Below are positions 8,241 to 18,136 of a stretch of DNA of 51,002 nt, in pieces (positions within the stretch are counted from its first letter, which is position 1; each line of letters opens with the position of its first letter). This stretch comes from Caryophanales bacterium UBA5729 (GTDB taxonomy: Bacteria > Bacillota_I > Bacilli_A > Izemoplasmatales > Hujiaoplasmataceae): NCBI GenBank assembly GCA_002419505.1, contig DIGF01000010.1:1-51002 (forward strand), in the 5' to 3' direction. The position numbers and the translations under genes were made by a program. The notes beneath the pieces were generated by a model, which was not told the origin of the DNA, did not search any database, and saw only the letters and a program-made list of their open reading frames with translations.

Positions 8241-9257
8241 TTACTCCAGTCTTTTTACGCTACAGCCTTCTATAAGGTGTCCATCTACTACAATACTTTT
8301 ACCTGACGAATGGCGTTTTTTCTTATCAATCATTTTCAAAACTTCTCTAGCAGCCGTTTTTCCCATATTTACTGTGTCTTGTTTAATTGTCGTCAATTTC
8401 GGGCTAACTATCTGCCCTGCTTCAATGCCATCAAAACCGATAACTGAAAAATCATCAGGAACCTTTTTTCCCGCTTCTTGAATCGCTTGAATAGCTCCAA
8501 TTGCCATCATATCCGAAGCACAAAAAATAGCGGTTGGTGGTTCTTTTAAAGCTAATAAATTTTGCATAGCCTCATAGCCATTTTCTTTAGAGAAAAACTC
8601 TCCCTCTAATAAGTAATCTTGTCTCAATTCTAAACCTAAAGATACAATGCTATCTTCAAAAACTTTTTTTCTTGTACCGCCGATATAGGTGTTTTTTCCC
8701 CCATGGATGTTAGCTATTTTTCTGTGCCCTAAATCATATAAATGCTTTACCGCAAGATAAATGCTTTGTTCGTTATTTGATGTTATATTAAGCGTATTTT
8801 CTTGTTCAAAATCAATCATTACCACTGGTAAATCGGAATTATACAATTCAATTAATTCATCGCTAAAAAACTCCGCACAAAGCACAAAAATACCTTCTAC
8901 TTGCTTTCTTAAGGAATGTCTTAAGTATGAACCCATTTTTCCGACATTGCTATGAGACAAGAATAAAAGGTCATAACCTTTGCTTTCAACTTCACTCTTG
9001 AACGATTCTAAGATTTTAGAAAATAAAGGATGTTGTAATCCTATCCCACTGATTTCATGAAAGATAATTCCAATAGTAAAAGATTTTTGGGTAACCAAAC
9101 TTCTTGCTTGAGAATTAGGAATATAATTCATATCTTCGGCTAATTTAAGGATTTTGTTTTTAGTTTTAATCGAAATATCTGAATAATCATTAAGCGCTTT
9201 AGAGACTGTAGTAATACTGTATCCAGATATTTTAGAAATATCTTTTATTGTAACCAT
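8241..9257 (-). CDS. LacI-family transcriptional regulator
   Basis: 338-residue repressor of LacI/GalR type. The N-terminal helix-turn-helix (residues 2-25, with SITTVSKALN) and hinge region are followed by a periplasmic-binding-like sugar domain from about residue 60 (TIGIIFHEI; VIGFDGIEAGQIVSPKLTTI). It probably binds a glucan-derived sugar. Its ATG overlaps the stop of the secreted GH16 gene as TAATG, so it is translated from the operon it likely controls. The palindrome at 32001-32016, over the start of the operon, is the best candidate operator. Confidence 0.92.
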   Translation of the reverse strand: MVTIKDISKISGYSITTVSKALNDYSDISIKTKNKILKLAEDMNYIPNSQARSLVTQKSFTIGIIFHEISGIGLQHPLFSKILESFKSEVESKGYDLLFLSHSNVGKMGSYLRHSLRKQVEGIFVLCAEFFSDELIELYNSDLPVVMIDFEQENTLNITSNNEQSIYLAVKHLYDLGHRKIANIHGGKNTYIGGTRKKVFEDSIVSLGLELRQDYLLEGEFFSKENGYEAMQNLLALKEPPTAIFCASDMMAIGAIQAIQEAGKKVPDDFSVIGFDGIEAGQIVSPKLTTIKQDTVNMGKTAAREVLKMIDKKKRHSSGKSIVVDGHLIEGCSVKRLE

Positions 9258-10897
9258 TAAATCACCTTCTCAAAAGTAAAATAGTTGAGGTTGAACCCTC
9301 CAGATACTGCTGTCAAAGTAAAGGTATAAACTCCAGCTTGAAGTTGAAACTCAGAGCTTGTAACATCTGTCCAAACCTGCCAACCGCCAGTGGCATCGAT
9401 TGCTGTCGTTGTCAAAGTTACGAAACTCATGTTCATTCTAATTTGACCGCCACCATTTTCAGAAGCAACTCGATAAGTTACTCGGTAGGTACCTGCCTCT
9501 AAAACTCTTAGTTGATAAGTCAAAAAGTCTCCATCATCGATCCAACCAACATTTTTACCACCACCCTCATCAAGGGTGTCCTGTAATTGAATGCCTGACA
9601 TTGTTGTATAAAATTCAGCTTGGATCCTATCCAAAACTGTAGGAATTGGCAAAGTCGTAACTATCAAACTTGAGCTATCGCTTCTATTACCCTTAAAATC
9701 AACTGTCACTACGTCAATATTATATTCAGTCTCTGGATTGAGTCCAGTTAGAAAAATACCGTTTACAGTTGTAGAAGCTCTTAAAGCGCCATTTAAAAAG
9801 ATATCATACTGCTTTACCATTACATCATCGGTTGCGTGATTCCATTTAATTTGGATGGAATTATTTGTCACTTCTTGCAAAGTTAAATTGGTAACTGCTG
9901 TTGGGTCTGCTTGATCCATTCCAGCATAATCTTTTTGATAAACTCTAACATAATCAACTACCATTGATTGAGGAAAAACGGAATCGTCAACTCCTTGCAA
10001 GCCTCCCCAAGTACCACCAACTGCAATATTCATAATTAAATGAAATCTTTGGTCAAAAGGCCAAGCATCAGAGTTACTAATATCAATATTCGCATTAGGG
10101 TTATAACCAAAATAAGCAAATTTTATACCATTAACATATAAATCTATTTTACCTGGTTCCCAAATCATTTCATAAATTTGAAATTCTTCTTCAACATCTT
10201 GTATAACTTTTGAAAAGCCAATTTGTGTGCCTAAATTATGATTATAAGCTCCGGTATGGATCGTGCCATGAATTTTGTTTTTGTCATAACCAACATACTC
10301 CATAATATCGATTTCTCCGCTATATGGCCAACCGCCATATCGCCAATCGGTAGGCAACATCCAAATCGCACTCCAAAGACCTTTTCCTGAAGGCATTTTC
10401 GCTCTTATTTGAATTCGTCCATACAGCCAATCTCCACGATACTTACTAACCAGACGAGCTGAAGTATAGTTATTAGATCCTACGGATTCTTTTATTGCGG
10501 TAATATATAGATTTCCATCGGTTACTCTTGCATTATCTAAATCAGCTTCAGTGTAATACTGTAATTCTTGGTTTCCCCAACCACCGCCGCCAACATCGTA
10601 AGACCACTTAGTTGAGTCTGGTAAACCATCAACATCAAATTCATCGCACCATACCGGCTGCCAATCATCGATATTTTCTAAGAAATCACATGATTCCGGG
10701 ACCAAGCTTCGATCATCGTAGATAAATTCCGTTGTTGTTACATCAGTTGTCGGAATCTGAGTTGTCGGTTGGTCTGTTGAAGTTATATTCGTTGTCGGTG
10801 CTAATGTAGTAGGGTTTGCAGTATTTGTTGTAATATTTGAACAACCAATAACCGTCAAACCTAACATCAGCATTAACAATATTATTAATTTTTTCAT
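9257..10897 (-). CDS. secreted GH16 laminarinase lipoprotein with FN3 and CBM6
   Basis: Surface beta-1,3-glucanase. A lipoprotein signal ends at Cys19 (TVIGC), followed by a Thr/Pro-rich linker to about residue 58. A GH16 catalytic domain spans about 75-322, with GEIDIMEYVG (Glu195, Asp197, Glu200). A fibronectin type III domain lies at about 331-416, and a family 6 carbohydrate-binding module at about 422-546 (IQAEFY, GGGKNVGWIDDGDF, and a FNLNYFTFE end). The start at 10897 is chosen for its AGGAGA site and the signal peptide; an ATG 15 codons upstream would add a charged stretch ahead of the signal. It should begin extracellular degradation of laminarin-like glucan. Confidence 0.92.
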   Translation of the reverse strand: MKKLIILLMLMLGLTVIGCSNITTNTANPTTLAPTTNITSTDQPTTQIPTTDVTTTEFIYDDRSLVPESCDFLENIDDWQPVWCDEFDVDGLPDSTKWSYDVGGGGWGNQELQYYTEADLDNARVTDGNLYITAIKESVGSNNYTSARLVSKYRGDWLYGRIQIRAKMPSGKGLWSAIWMLPTDWRYGGWPYSGEIDIMEYVGYDKNKIHGTIHTGAYNHNLGTQIGFSKVIQDVEEEFQIYEMIWEPGKIDLYVNGIKFAYFGYNPNANIDISNSDAWPFDQRFHLIMNIAVGGTWGGLQGVDDSVFPQSMVVDYVRVYQKDYAGMDQADPTAVTNLTLQEVTNNSIQIKWNHATDDVMVKQYDIFLNGALRASTTVNGIFLTGLNPETEYNIDVVTVDFKGNRSDSSSLIVTTLPIPTVLDRIQAEFYTTMSGIQLQDTLDEGGGKNVGWIDDGDFLTYQLRVLEAGTYRVTYRVASENGGGQIRMNMSFVTLTTTAIDATGGWQVWTDVTSSEFQLQAGVYTFTLTAVSGGFNLNYFTFEKVI

Positions 10898-10901
10898 AAT
10901 T

Positions 10902-11882
10902 TTATTCTCCTGTGATTCCGGTTCTGTCAATACTTTCCACAAACCTTTTTTGCGTAAAGAAATATAATATTAATAGTGGTAAAAGCGTCAATACATTACC
11001 TGCAAGCTTAACTGCTTGCATTAACTCTCTAGCTTGCGAACCTTCTGGATAAATACTAGTGTAATTATTAATGTACTGTTCCAATTTTAAAGGTAAGCTC
11101 AATAAATCACTTCCTCTTAAATATAAACCAGACAAGTATGTCTCATTATAATACCATACAAAACTAAACAAGAAAACTATAATTATTGATGGTATAGCTA
11201 AAGGAATGTAGATTCTTGTGAAAACTTGGAAAGGAGTTGCTCCATCTAGTTGTGCTGATTCATCAAGAGATTTTGGTATCATTCTAAAGAATTGATAGAA
11301 AATCAAGATGAATAATGCACCATTAAGTCCTTGTCCTAAAATCGCTGGAAAAACAAAAGCTTTGATAGAACCCAACAATTGATATTTTGAAAACATTCTA
11401 AACATCGGCAACATAGTAATTTGTGGCGGAATGATAAATGTCATTAACATCAAAACAAATAGTAATTTTTTTAGAGGAAAATTGAATCTAGCAAAACCAT
11501 AACCAATAATCGCACTCGATACAGTGGCGCTTAATGCTGGTACGGACGCAAGATAAAATGCATCTAAAAGCGATTTGAAATAGTCTAATTCTACTAAAAC
11601 AAGGCGATAATTTTCGAAATTAAGCGAAGAAGGAATCCATTTGATTCCAGCATCTATTATATCTTCCATCGTCATGAAACTATTAGTAACTATGTAGAGA
11701 ATTGGGTATAGATAAACATAACCGAAAGAAAACAATAGAGCATAAATTAAAGTCTTATAGATTAAACCGTCGGTAAACTTAACGCCCATGAAAAGTCTTT
11801 TTGTTTTTATTCCTGCGTGAGCAAATTCCTTTTTGATTAATAAACTAAAAATTTCCTTTAAAGATCTAATTAATCTTCTCAT
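10902..11882 (-). CDS. carbohydrate ABC permease, MalG type (pair B)
   Basis: Membrane subunit of a CUT1-type sugar importer, 326 residues with six helices and the EAA loop ESAQLDGATPFQVFTRIYIP. It starts within an ATGA overlap with the preceding permease gene and ends just before the ribosome site of the secreted GH16. The hydrophilic N-terminus of about 45 residues before the first helix is longer than in typical MalG. The partner is the MalF-type gene at 11879-12883. The substrate is inferred to be beta-glucan oligosaccharide from the operon. Confidence 0.9.
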   Translation of the reverse strand: MRRLIRSLKEIFSLLIKKEFAHAGIKTKRLFMGVKFTDGLIYKTLIYALLFSFGYVYLYPILYIVTNSFMTMEDIIDAGIKWIPSSLNFENYRLVLVELDYFKSLLDAFYLASVPALSATVSSAIIGYGFARFNFPLKKLLFVLMLMTFIIPPQITMLPMFRMFSKYQLLGSIKAFVFPAILGQGLNGALFILIFYQFFRMIPKSLDESAQLDGATPFQVFTRIYIPLAIPSIIIVFLFSFVWYYNETYLSGLYLRGSDLLSLPLKLEQYINNYTSIYPEGSQARELMQAVKLAGNVLTLLPLLILYFFTQKRFVESIDRTGITGE

Positions 11883-12883
11883 GTTCTCGCCTTCTTTCTA
11901 ATGCTCATCAAGCCGACGAAAATTAAGATAATTAAAACCATGACGATAAAGTAAATCCAAGAAATCGCAGCGGAATAACCATAACCATTAATTAATGCGT
12001 CAGTCGATTCTCCCAGCATTACATTTCGAATATAAATAATAACCCTATTCAAACTGAAAACGCTCATAGAAACGACAGTATAGATAATTGCCACTGAGAT
12101 TAAAGGTTTTATTGAAGGTAAAGTAATTTTCCAAAAAGATGCCCAAGGCCCTGCCCCATCGACCATTGAAGCTTCATAGATTTCTCTGTCGATTTTTTGC
12201 AGTCCGGCAAGAAAAATAAGGATTTGGATGCCCGCAAACCAAAGAACTAATAAAATTGTGTCAAACAAAGATTGAATTGGAGCTGCTATTCCCGGATTTA
12301 TGTTGTTTAATACCATTCTAATCAAGTCATACTCTCTAATCGATGGTAAGGTTGTCGCCCCTTGCCTCATAAGTTCACCAATGACCGGTCCAGAAATAAT
12401 AATAACAGGAAGGAAAAATATAGTTCGCCAAATGCCCTTACCTTTAATGTCTTGATTAATTAAAAGAGCAATGATTAGAGCGAAAACAATAGTGATTGGT
12501 ACATTTATAAGAATTTCTATAATGTAGCCAACTAAAATTTCAACAAAGTATGGATCATAAAGGAAAGCTGCCTTAAAATTGTCAATTCCGAGAAAAGTCA
12601 TATTTAAATTAGCGCCATCTAGTTTCACTTTAAAAAAACTTAAATATAGACTGTAAAAAATTGGATATAATGCAAAAATCAAATAACCGATAATCCAAAT
12701 CATTATAAAGGATAAACCGATTATACTTTGTCTTCTTTTGTTGGTTATTTTAATTTTTATAAATGAAAAGAATGTCCAGTAATTGCTCGATGAGCGAAAG
12801 ATAAAATTATGAGATAACGCATATTTAATCTTATCCCAAATAAAACCTATTTTCGCAAATATTTTTCCAATAGCTTTAACCAT
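11879..12883 (-). CDS. sugar ABC permease, MalF type (pair B)
   Basis: Membrane subunit of the same CUT1-type importer. The EAA loop reads EASMVDGAGPWASFWKITLP. About 50 basic and aromatic residues precede the first helix. I set the start at 12883, where AGGAGG lies seven bases upstream; an ATG three codons earlier would overlap that ribosome site. The start lies inside the end of the DUF5696-like gene (8-bp overlap), so translation is coupled to it. The stop is the TGA of an ATGA junction with the MalG-type gene. Confidence 0.9.
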   Translation of the reverse strand: MVKAIGKIFAKIGFIWDKIKYALSHNFIFRSSSNYWTFFSFIKIKITNKRRQSIIGLSFIMIWIIGYLIFALYPIFYSLYLSFFKVKLDGANLNMTFLGIDNFKAAFLYDPYFVEILVGYIIEILINVPITIVFALIIALLINQDIKGKGIWRTIFFLPVIIISGPVIGELMRQGATTLPSIREYDLIRMVLNNINPGIAAPIQSLFDTILLVLWFAGIQILIFLAGLQKIDREIYEASMVDGAGPWASFWKITLPSIKPLISVAIIYTVVSMSVFSLNRVIIYIRNVMLGESTDALINGYGYSAAISWIYFIVMVLIILIFVGLMSIRKKART

Positions 12884-15224
12884 TATATTCACCTCCTAAC
12901 GCATAGTTCGAAGGATCGATGGTAATATTATCAATAACTTTAGTTTTTGATGTGTAATTGATGTAGATAACAACGCCATTAGAATATGTATTTTTCACAA
13001 CACCTTGTTCGATTACTTCTCTCAAAATTAGAGACTCTCCGATTACATGTTTTAAGGCATCGTTAATATAGTTATATTCAAATACTATTGTGTCTTTCCA
13101 CAAATCAAATTGACTGGTATAGATATATTCTATATCAGTGTTTTTAAGGAGACTTGATTCGTTCATTGTTAATACGTAAGCTGGATAAACATTAAAATCA
13201 ACCAGTTGCAATAAGAAGGATTGACCATAACTGTTAAAGTTCAAATAACCACTATACATTGGAATTTTACCCATTAAAACAATTTGAAGTATCGGTACCA
13301 AATCATCAAAATACTTCAATTGAGAGTTGAACATAGGAGCTTGCATGTAAGCTGAGGTATAAGCAAAAGCATAAGCGTTTGGTGAAATAAAATCAGCTTT
13401 ACCCTCATACATTTTCATTATTTCCAAATATATGTTTAGGCCATCTTCACGAATATAATAGCCAGAATCATAATAGCTGAAAATAATGTTTCCCAACATC
13501 TCAAATAAAACATTTACGTCTAATTTATCATAATTCGAAAAATGATTTTCAGCCAATCTATAAGATGTATTAGGATACAACAAAGATGTGTCTTGATATA
13601 CACAGGTTGAACAGGTAAGTGTCATTCTAAACCTATTTACACCTTTAGCAATATCACGGCGATCTAAAATCGAATCCGCATTTTCTCCAGCAAAAATATA
13701 GTTATTAACCAAAGAAACATCTGAAGACTCTTGTAAAAATTGAATAAGCTCTTCAAAATTGTTTTTTGTGCCTAATGACCTTTCAAAACTAATTGAACTC
13801 GGCAAATTACCGCTGTAACCACCTTTGTTCCAACCCATTAAACTAGTATTAAAACTAGATAATCCTTGATCAAGAAAATATTGATGCATTACAAAAACAT
13901 CATCAACATTGCTCATTTCAATCGCTTTTGTTCCAAAAAGAGCATTTTTTGAATCTGCCATTAAGTAATTTAAATGAATAGGTATATCTTGACCAGTTAA
14001 ATTATCATTAAAAGTATTGTTATCCTCGAGGTATTCTCTGTATTTGTTAGCTAAACCAACATAATTAGCTGCTTCTTCATCCAAAACTTTATAAAGAATC
14101 TTTATATCAGCCTTAGAGGTATCAACCACTCTTAAAGCTCCGCCCGTTCCATCACTTGTAAAACTTTGGCGGTAGGTTTTTCTTATATCAAATTTAGGAA
14201 AAATCAAGTTGTAATCTAAATTGTGAGCTCCATTCTGAAACATCAACAATCTCGCAGAATAATCTCCACTTTCAATAATACCAAGCAGTCCGTTTTGATT
14301 CACTCCGTGAACCATACCGAAAATCGGCATTGATAAAATATAATTTGTAATCGTTTGATAATTATCTAGCAATCCATAATTAATACCATAAAATTGAGCT
14401 CTATAGGGAGATTTAAACCTACCTTCGTTATTTTCGTATCTTACGAGAACTCCAGCCCCATCAGGAATCATCATATATCCAGGTATTTCATCAAGTTTAG
14501 TAGCTCCGAGTCCAGGAAACATGATAATGCTTGACAATAAAATTGTTGATTTATTTTCTTCTTTTATTGAGTCATATGGAATTTCAGCTTTAATTCCATC
14601 GTCATCCAAAGTAACAATTAAGTCAAAACTCATATTTAACTCTGCAAAACCGAATTCAATCATTTGTTCAAGAGTATAAACTCCCTCAAGATAAAATTCA
14701 TACATTCTTTTACAGGTTCTACTAGAACAGAAACCACCTAAATCAAGTGATATTTTAATTCCATTCTCTAAAAGTTCAGTTTCTTGGGTAAAGGCAATAT
14801 CTGTAATACCAACGTTTTCAACTATGTTCATTCCTTTAGTTACTTGAATATATTCTATACCAATCCCACCTGACAGCAAGCCGTTATATGTTCCGGCACT
14901 GACTCTATCAATATGAGTAGCAAATACGTACCCATTATGCTTGTTTTCAATTTTAAAAGATACAATTTCATCATTATAATACAGCCTTAAATTTTCGTTT
15001 TCAGCTATTAGTTGATCTTTAACTTTAATATCGACATAATATTCAGGGTCAACAATTCTTAGGTCATCAGGTTTTGTGTATCGCGAAGAATCAAGTTTTA
15101 TCGATTCGATATAACTTGGTTGTTCGATGTCGCCCTCTATTTCACTATTAATAACCGTAATTGTTGCGAATGTCGCAACTGACAATGAAGCTAAGATTAA
15201 GATCTTTTTAAAGATATTAAACAC
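12876..15224 (-). CDS. large exported DUF5696-like protein
   Basis: 782-residue protein with an N-terminal hydrophobic segment (about 6-27) that looks like a signal anchor. The body has a beta-rich N-terminal half. A central stretch (about 255-290, with MMIPDGAGVLVRYEN) resembles the DUF5696 family that accompanies sugar ABC genes in Paenibacillus-like bacteria. Residues about 420-700 contain alternating strand/helix segments (such as the block with GWNKGGYSGNLP) that could be a TIM-barrel-like fold; no catalytic pair could be assigned. It overlaps both neighbours by 8 bp, so it is made in step with the NHL/Yip1 protein and permease pair B. The family name is from memory and the function is unknown. 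Confidence 0.75.
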   Translation of the reverse strand: MFNIFKKILILASLSVATFATITVINSEIEGDIEQPSYIESIKLDSSRYTKPDDLRIVDPEYYVDIKVKDQLIAENENLRLYYNDEIVSFKIENKHNGYVFATHIDRVSAGTYNGLLSGGIGIEYIQVTKGMNIVENVGITDIAFTQETELLENGIKISLDLGGFCSSRTCKRMYEFYLEGVYTLEQMIEFGFAELNMSFDLIVTLDDDGIKAEIPYDSIKEENKSTILLSSIIMFPGLGATKLDEIPGYMMIPDGAGVLVRYENNEGRFKSPYRAQFYGINYGLLDNYQTITNYILSMPIFGMVHGVNQNGLLGIIESGDYSARLLMFQNGAHNLDYNLIFPKFDIRKTYRQSFTSDGTGGALRVVDTSKADIKILYKVLDEEAANYVGLANKYREYLEDNNTFNDNLTGQDIPIHLNYLMADSKNALFGTKAIEMSNVDDVFVMHQYFLDQGLSSFNTSLMGWNKGGYSGNLPSSISFERSLGTKNNFEELIQFLQESSDVSLVNNYIFAGENADSILDRRDIAKGVNRFRMTLTCSTCVYQDTSLLYPNTSYRLAENHFSNYDKLDVNVLFEMLGNIIFSYYDSGYYIREDGLNIYLEIMKMYEGKADFISPNAYAFAYTSAYMQAPMFNSQLKYFDDLVPILQIVLMGKIPMYSGYLNFNSYGQSFLLQLVDFNVYPAYVLTMNESSLLKNTDIEYIYTSQFDLWKDTIVFEYNYINDALKHVIGESLILREVIEQGVVKNTYSNGVVIYINYTSKTKVIDNITIDPSNYALGGEYNG

Positions 15225-17250
15225 GATAATACACCTCCATTATCAGATCATAAATCAATTTAAGCAACTCGTTTAATAAAATATAGACTATAAAAGTTCC
15301 TAAAAGCATCAATACCATTGTAAAGAATGAAATGAATATTGATGATAAAGTTTCTTTCACATTGTAAAAATGAGTTTCTTTAACCATAAAGAAGAAATAT
15401 AATACGGTTACAAAAACTGACAGGAATTGAATTAAAGATATCAGAAATGCTTCATTATATGTTAATCCTTTTGATATTATGGTTAAAATCGGAAGCATCA
15501 AAAAATATGGGGCTAAAGCAAAGATTGTTGTTATATATATATCCTTGAATCTTCCTTCTCCTTCTTTGATACTGCCAATCAAATAATTGGCGAAAACAAA
15601 TAGGATTAAAGGTAAAAATATTTTGATTATTTCTTCCATAATGTTGATGTTTGCTATAACCCGCATATTAAATAAAAAACCAAAACCATAGATATAAACT
15701 AAATAAAGTGCAAAATAAATCAACAAGACAATTGTTGCAGGAAAGTAGCCAACTCGATTTTCTCGCTTGATATAATAAGTAGCGTCAGAAGGATTCTTTA
15801 GATAGGTGAATAAGTATAAACACTCATCAAGAATTCTGCTTTTCTTTCTCAAGAATTTAACTCCTCGTTTAACTGGAGCAAAAATGTACTTTGAGTAATG
15901 TAATTTTAAGTTGATAACATAAGCAATTAAAAAAGTAAAGAAGAAAACAATAACAACCCACACGTTTTCAATTAGATATGCATTTCTGACTTCCCAAAAA
16001 GCGTCACTGTAACCATCGCGATCCATTGCTTTCTCATACTCTTGCATCGCTAAGTCATATTCGCCCAAACTATAATAAGCATTACCTAATCCTTTATGAG
16101 CTAGGTCGAACATATCATTCATCTTTAAAACTTCAAGCCAGGGATCACGACTTTCAATATAGCGTCCATCTTGGTACAAATATAAAGCGTAATGAACCAT
16201 ATCAGCGAAATCTGTTGGTGTGAAAATCTGCAATTCATTAGCTGAGCCATCTAAAACATATATATTATAAGAGTTATCAACCGCAATAGCTGATGGCACA
16301 TTAAATAATCCTTGAATTTGATTACTTTCATCTTGACCGCCAAAAGCAAAGAGTAGATTGCCTTCAATATCATACTCGTAAATATATCCGGACTTGCTAA
16401 TTGTGTAGATATTTCCGATTGGTCCTACATATACATCTTGAAGATCAGGAAGATTGTATACTTCTCCCAACAAATTTTGCCCATTAATATTTAAGCGTTT
16501 AACTCCGGTTGAATCTTCTCCCAATGTAACTGTATGAATTAAACCACGATTATCGATTGCGACATTAGAAATTTCAGCAGGAGACAATAGATATAAATTC
16601 GACCTTTGTTCTTTGGTAAAGAACATGAATTGTAAAATTGTACGAAGCGACGGTTGAATTGAATTAGTACCAAAATATCCTAAAAACTCATTATCTTGAG
16701 TAAATTGTGCTAATCCTCTAGAACCATTATTAAGAATATAAACATTGTCGCTACTGTCGGTCACAATTTTTTTCGGTTGAAAGGCATCATTTCCAAACAA
16801 TGGTGAAGACGGTTTAGTAAACTCTTGGATAATCACCCCGGATGCATCCAATTTATAAGCCTTATTTCCACCTCTGTCAGCAACATAAATAGATCCATCA
16901 TTATCAACATAAACGCCAGTAGGATTAACTAAAAAGTCTTGTCCCATTACACTAACGTCTTGATTCATTAAACTAAATTTAATTATTTTCCCAGAATTTG
17001 TACTAATATTAGTTGATACGATATAAACGTAATTGTCTTTATCGATGTAAATATCGTTAGGTCGATCAAGTGGCTCTCCATACACCTCTGTTCGATTAGT
17101 CAACGCCATATAAGCAGTTTGTGTTGGAACAAACCGCCCGTTTGAAATGGTGAAAGTATCGTATCTTACTCCTGATTCTGCTTCTACAGTTATCGCGAAC
17201 GAAGAACCTATTAAAAGCGCGAGAATCAGAACAATCATAAATTTTTTCAT
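15217..17250 (-). CDS. exported NHL-propeller / TPR / Yip1-like membrane protein
   Basis: 677-residue membrane protein. A signal peptide (1-24) precedes a run of NHL-type repeats (about 40-345; repeated units such as PTGVYVDNDGSIYVADRGG and PSAIAVDNSYNIYVLDGSA) that should form a beta-propeller. A TPR-like helical pair lies at about 350-420 (LGNAYYSLGEYDLAMQEYEKA), then one transmembrane helix (about 430-450), a basic loop, and a C-terminal block of about five helices resembling Yip1 domains. This predicts an external propeller tethered to a multi-pass anchor. Its ATG shares a TAATG junction with the upstream permease gene, and its end overlaps the DUF5696-like gene. A scaffold or sensor role for the importer is inference. 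Confidence 0.78.
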   Translation of the reverse strand: MKKFMIVLILALLIGSSFAITVEAESGVRYDTFTISNGRFVPTQTAYMALTNRTEVYGEPLDRPNDIYIDKDNYVYIVSTNISTNSGKIIKFSLMNQDVSVMGQDFLVNPTGVYVDNDGSIYVADRGGNKAYKLDASGVIIQEFTKPSSPLFGNDAFQPKKIVTDSSDNVYILNNGSRGLAQFTQDNEFLGYFGTNSIQPSLRTILQFMFFTKEQRSNLYLLSPAEISNVAIDNRGLIHTVTLGEDSTGVKRLNINGQNLLGEVYNLPDLQDVYVGPIGNIYTISKSGYIYEYDIEGNLLFAFGGQDESNQIQGLFNVPSAIAVDNSYNIYVLDGSANELQIFTPTDFADMVHYALYLYQDGRYIESRDPWLEVLKMNDMFDLAHKGLGNAYYSLGEYDLAMQEYEKAMDRDGYSDAFWEVRNAYLIENVWVVIVFFFTFLIAYVINLKLHYSKYIFAPVKRGVKFLRKKSRILDECLYLFTYLKNPSDATYYIKRENRVGYFPATIVLLIYFALYLVYIYGFGFLFNMRVIANINIMEEIIKIFLPLILFVFANYLIGSIKEGEGRFKDIYITTIFALAPYFLMLPILTIISKGLTYNEAFLISLIQFLSVFVTVLYFFFMVKETHFYNVKETLSSIFISFFTMVLMLLGTFIVYILLNELLKLIYDLIMEVYYRV

Positions 17251-18125
17251 TATTTGATACCTGAATGAGCCATAGTATTCATGACTTTACCTTGTAAGAA
17301 TATGAAAATTATAATGTTCGGTAAGAAACTTATAAGTGAAGCTGCGGCCATAATTCCTTGTCCTGCAACAGTATTACCAGTTCTAGCAGCTAAAGTAGAA
17401 AAATAGAATGCTAGAGTTTTTAAAGATTCATCATTTACATATAAAGTTGAACCAATTGTATCATTCCAAATAAGTTGGAAAGATAAAATACCGACTGTTG
17501 CTAAAGCTGGCGCAACAATAGGAATAATAATTTTTAGGAATATCTGCATTTCACTAGCGCCATCAATCTTCGCAGATTCAATTAATTCATTTGGCGTTTG
17601 ATCGATGAATTGTTTTACTAAAAACAGTCCTACAGGCATTGCTATAAGCGGTAAAACCAATACCATATAATTATCGATTAAACCAATTCGAGAAATTGTT
17701 AAGTAACGAGGAATCGTTACTGCTATTGGAACAAACATCAAAGCTAAATTATTTATTTCAAATAGCGTTTTCTTTCCTTTAAACTTCAGTTTAGAAAGTG
17801 AATATGCAGCTAGTGAAGTGATTAAAACGCTTAAGAATACTCCAATTGTCGTCACTAGTAAACTATTAAAGAGATAACGGCTAAAAGGAATTCCTGATTC
17901 TGAAGCTAAAAAGAATAAATCTCTAAAGTTATCAAATGTAGGCATTCTTACGAAAAATTTCGGTGGATAAGCAAATAATTCATTGCTAGGTTTAAAAGCA
18001 TGAGAAATGATAAAAATAATTGGTAAAGCCACAAATAATGTCATCGGAAATAAGAAGAAATAGAATTTGAGTTGGCTTTTATGATATCTACTTGGATTTA
18101 TCTTCATCCCTTGAAATGATGCCAT
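17250..18125 (-). CDS. carbohydrate ABC permease, MalG type (pair A)
   Basis: CUT1-type permease subunit of 291 residues with six helices and the EAA loop ESAKIDGASEMQIFLKIIIP. The start at 18125 follows AGGAGG at seven bases; an upstream in-frame ATG would start inside the preceding gene and has no such site. It pairs with the MalF-type gene ending at 18137 and couples by TAATG to the NHL/Yip1 gene. Clearly different in sequence from the pair B MalG-type protein, so not a recent duplicate. Confidence 0.9.
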   Translation of the reverse strand: MASFQGMKINPSRYHKSQLKFYFFLFPMTLFVALPIIFIISHAFKPSNELFAYPPKFFVRMPTFDNFRDLFFLASESGIPFSRYLFNSLLVTTIGVFLSVLITSLAAYSLSKLKFKGKKTLFEINNLALMFVPIAVTIPRYLTISRIGLIDNYMVLVLPLIAMPVGLFLVKQFIDQTPNELIESAKIDGASEMQIFLKIIIPIVAPALATVGILSFQLIWNDTIGSTLYVNDESLKTLAFYFSTLAARTGNTVAGQGIMAAASLISFLPNIIIFIFLQGKVMNTMAHSGIK

Positions 18126-18136
18126 AATACCGCCTC

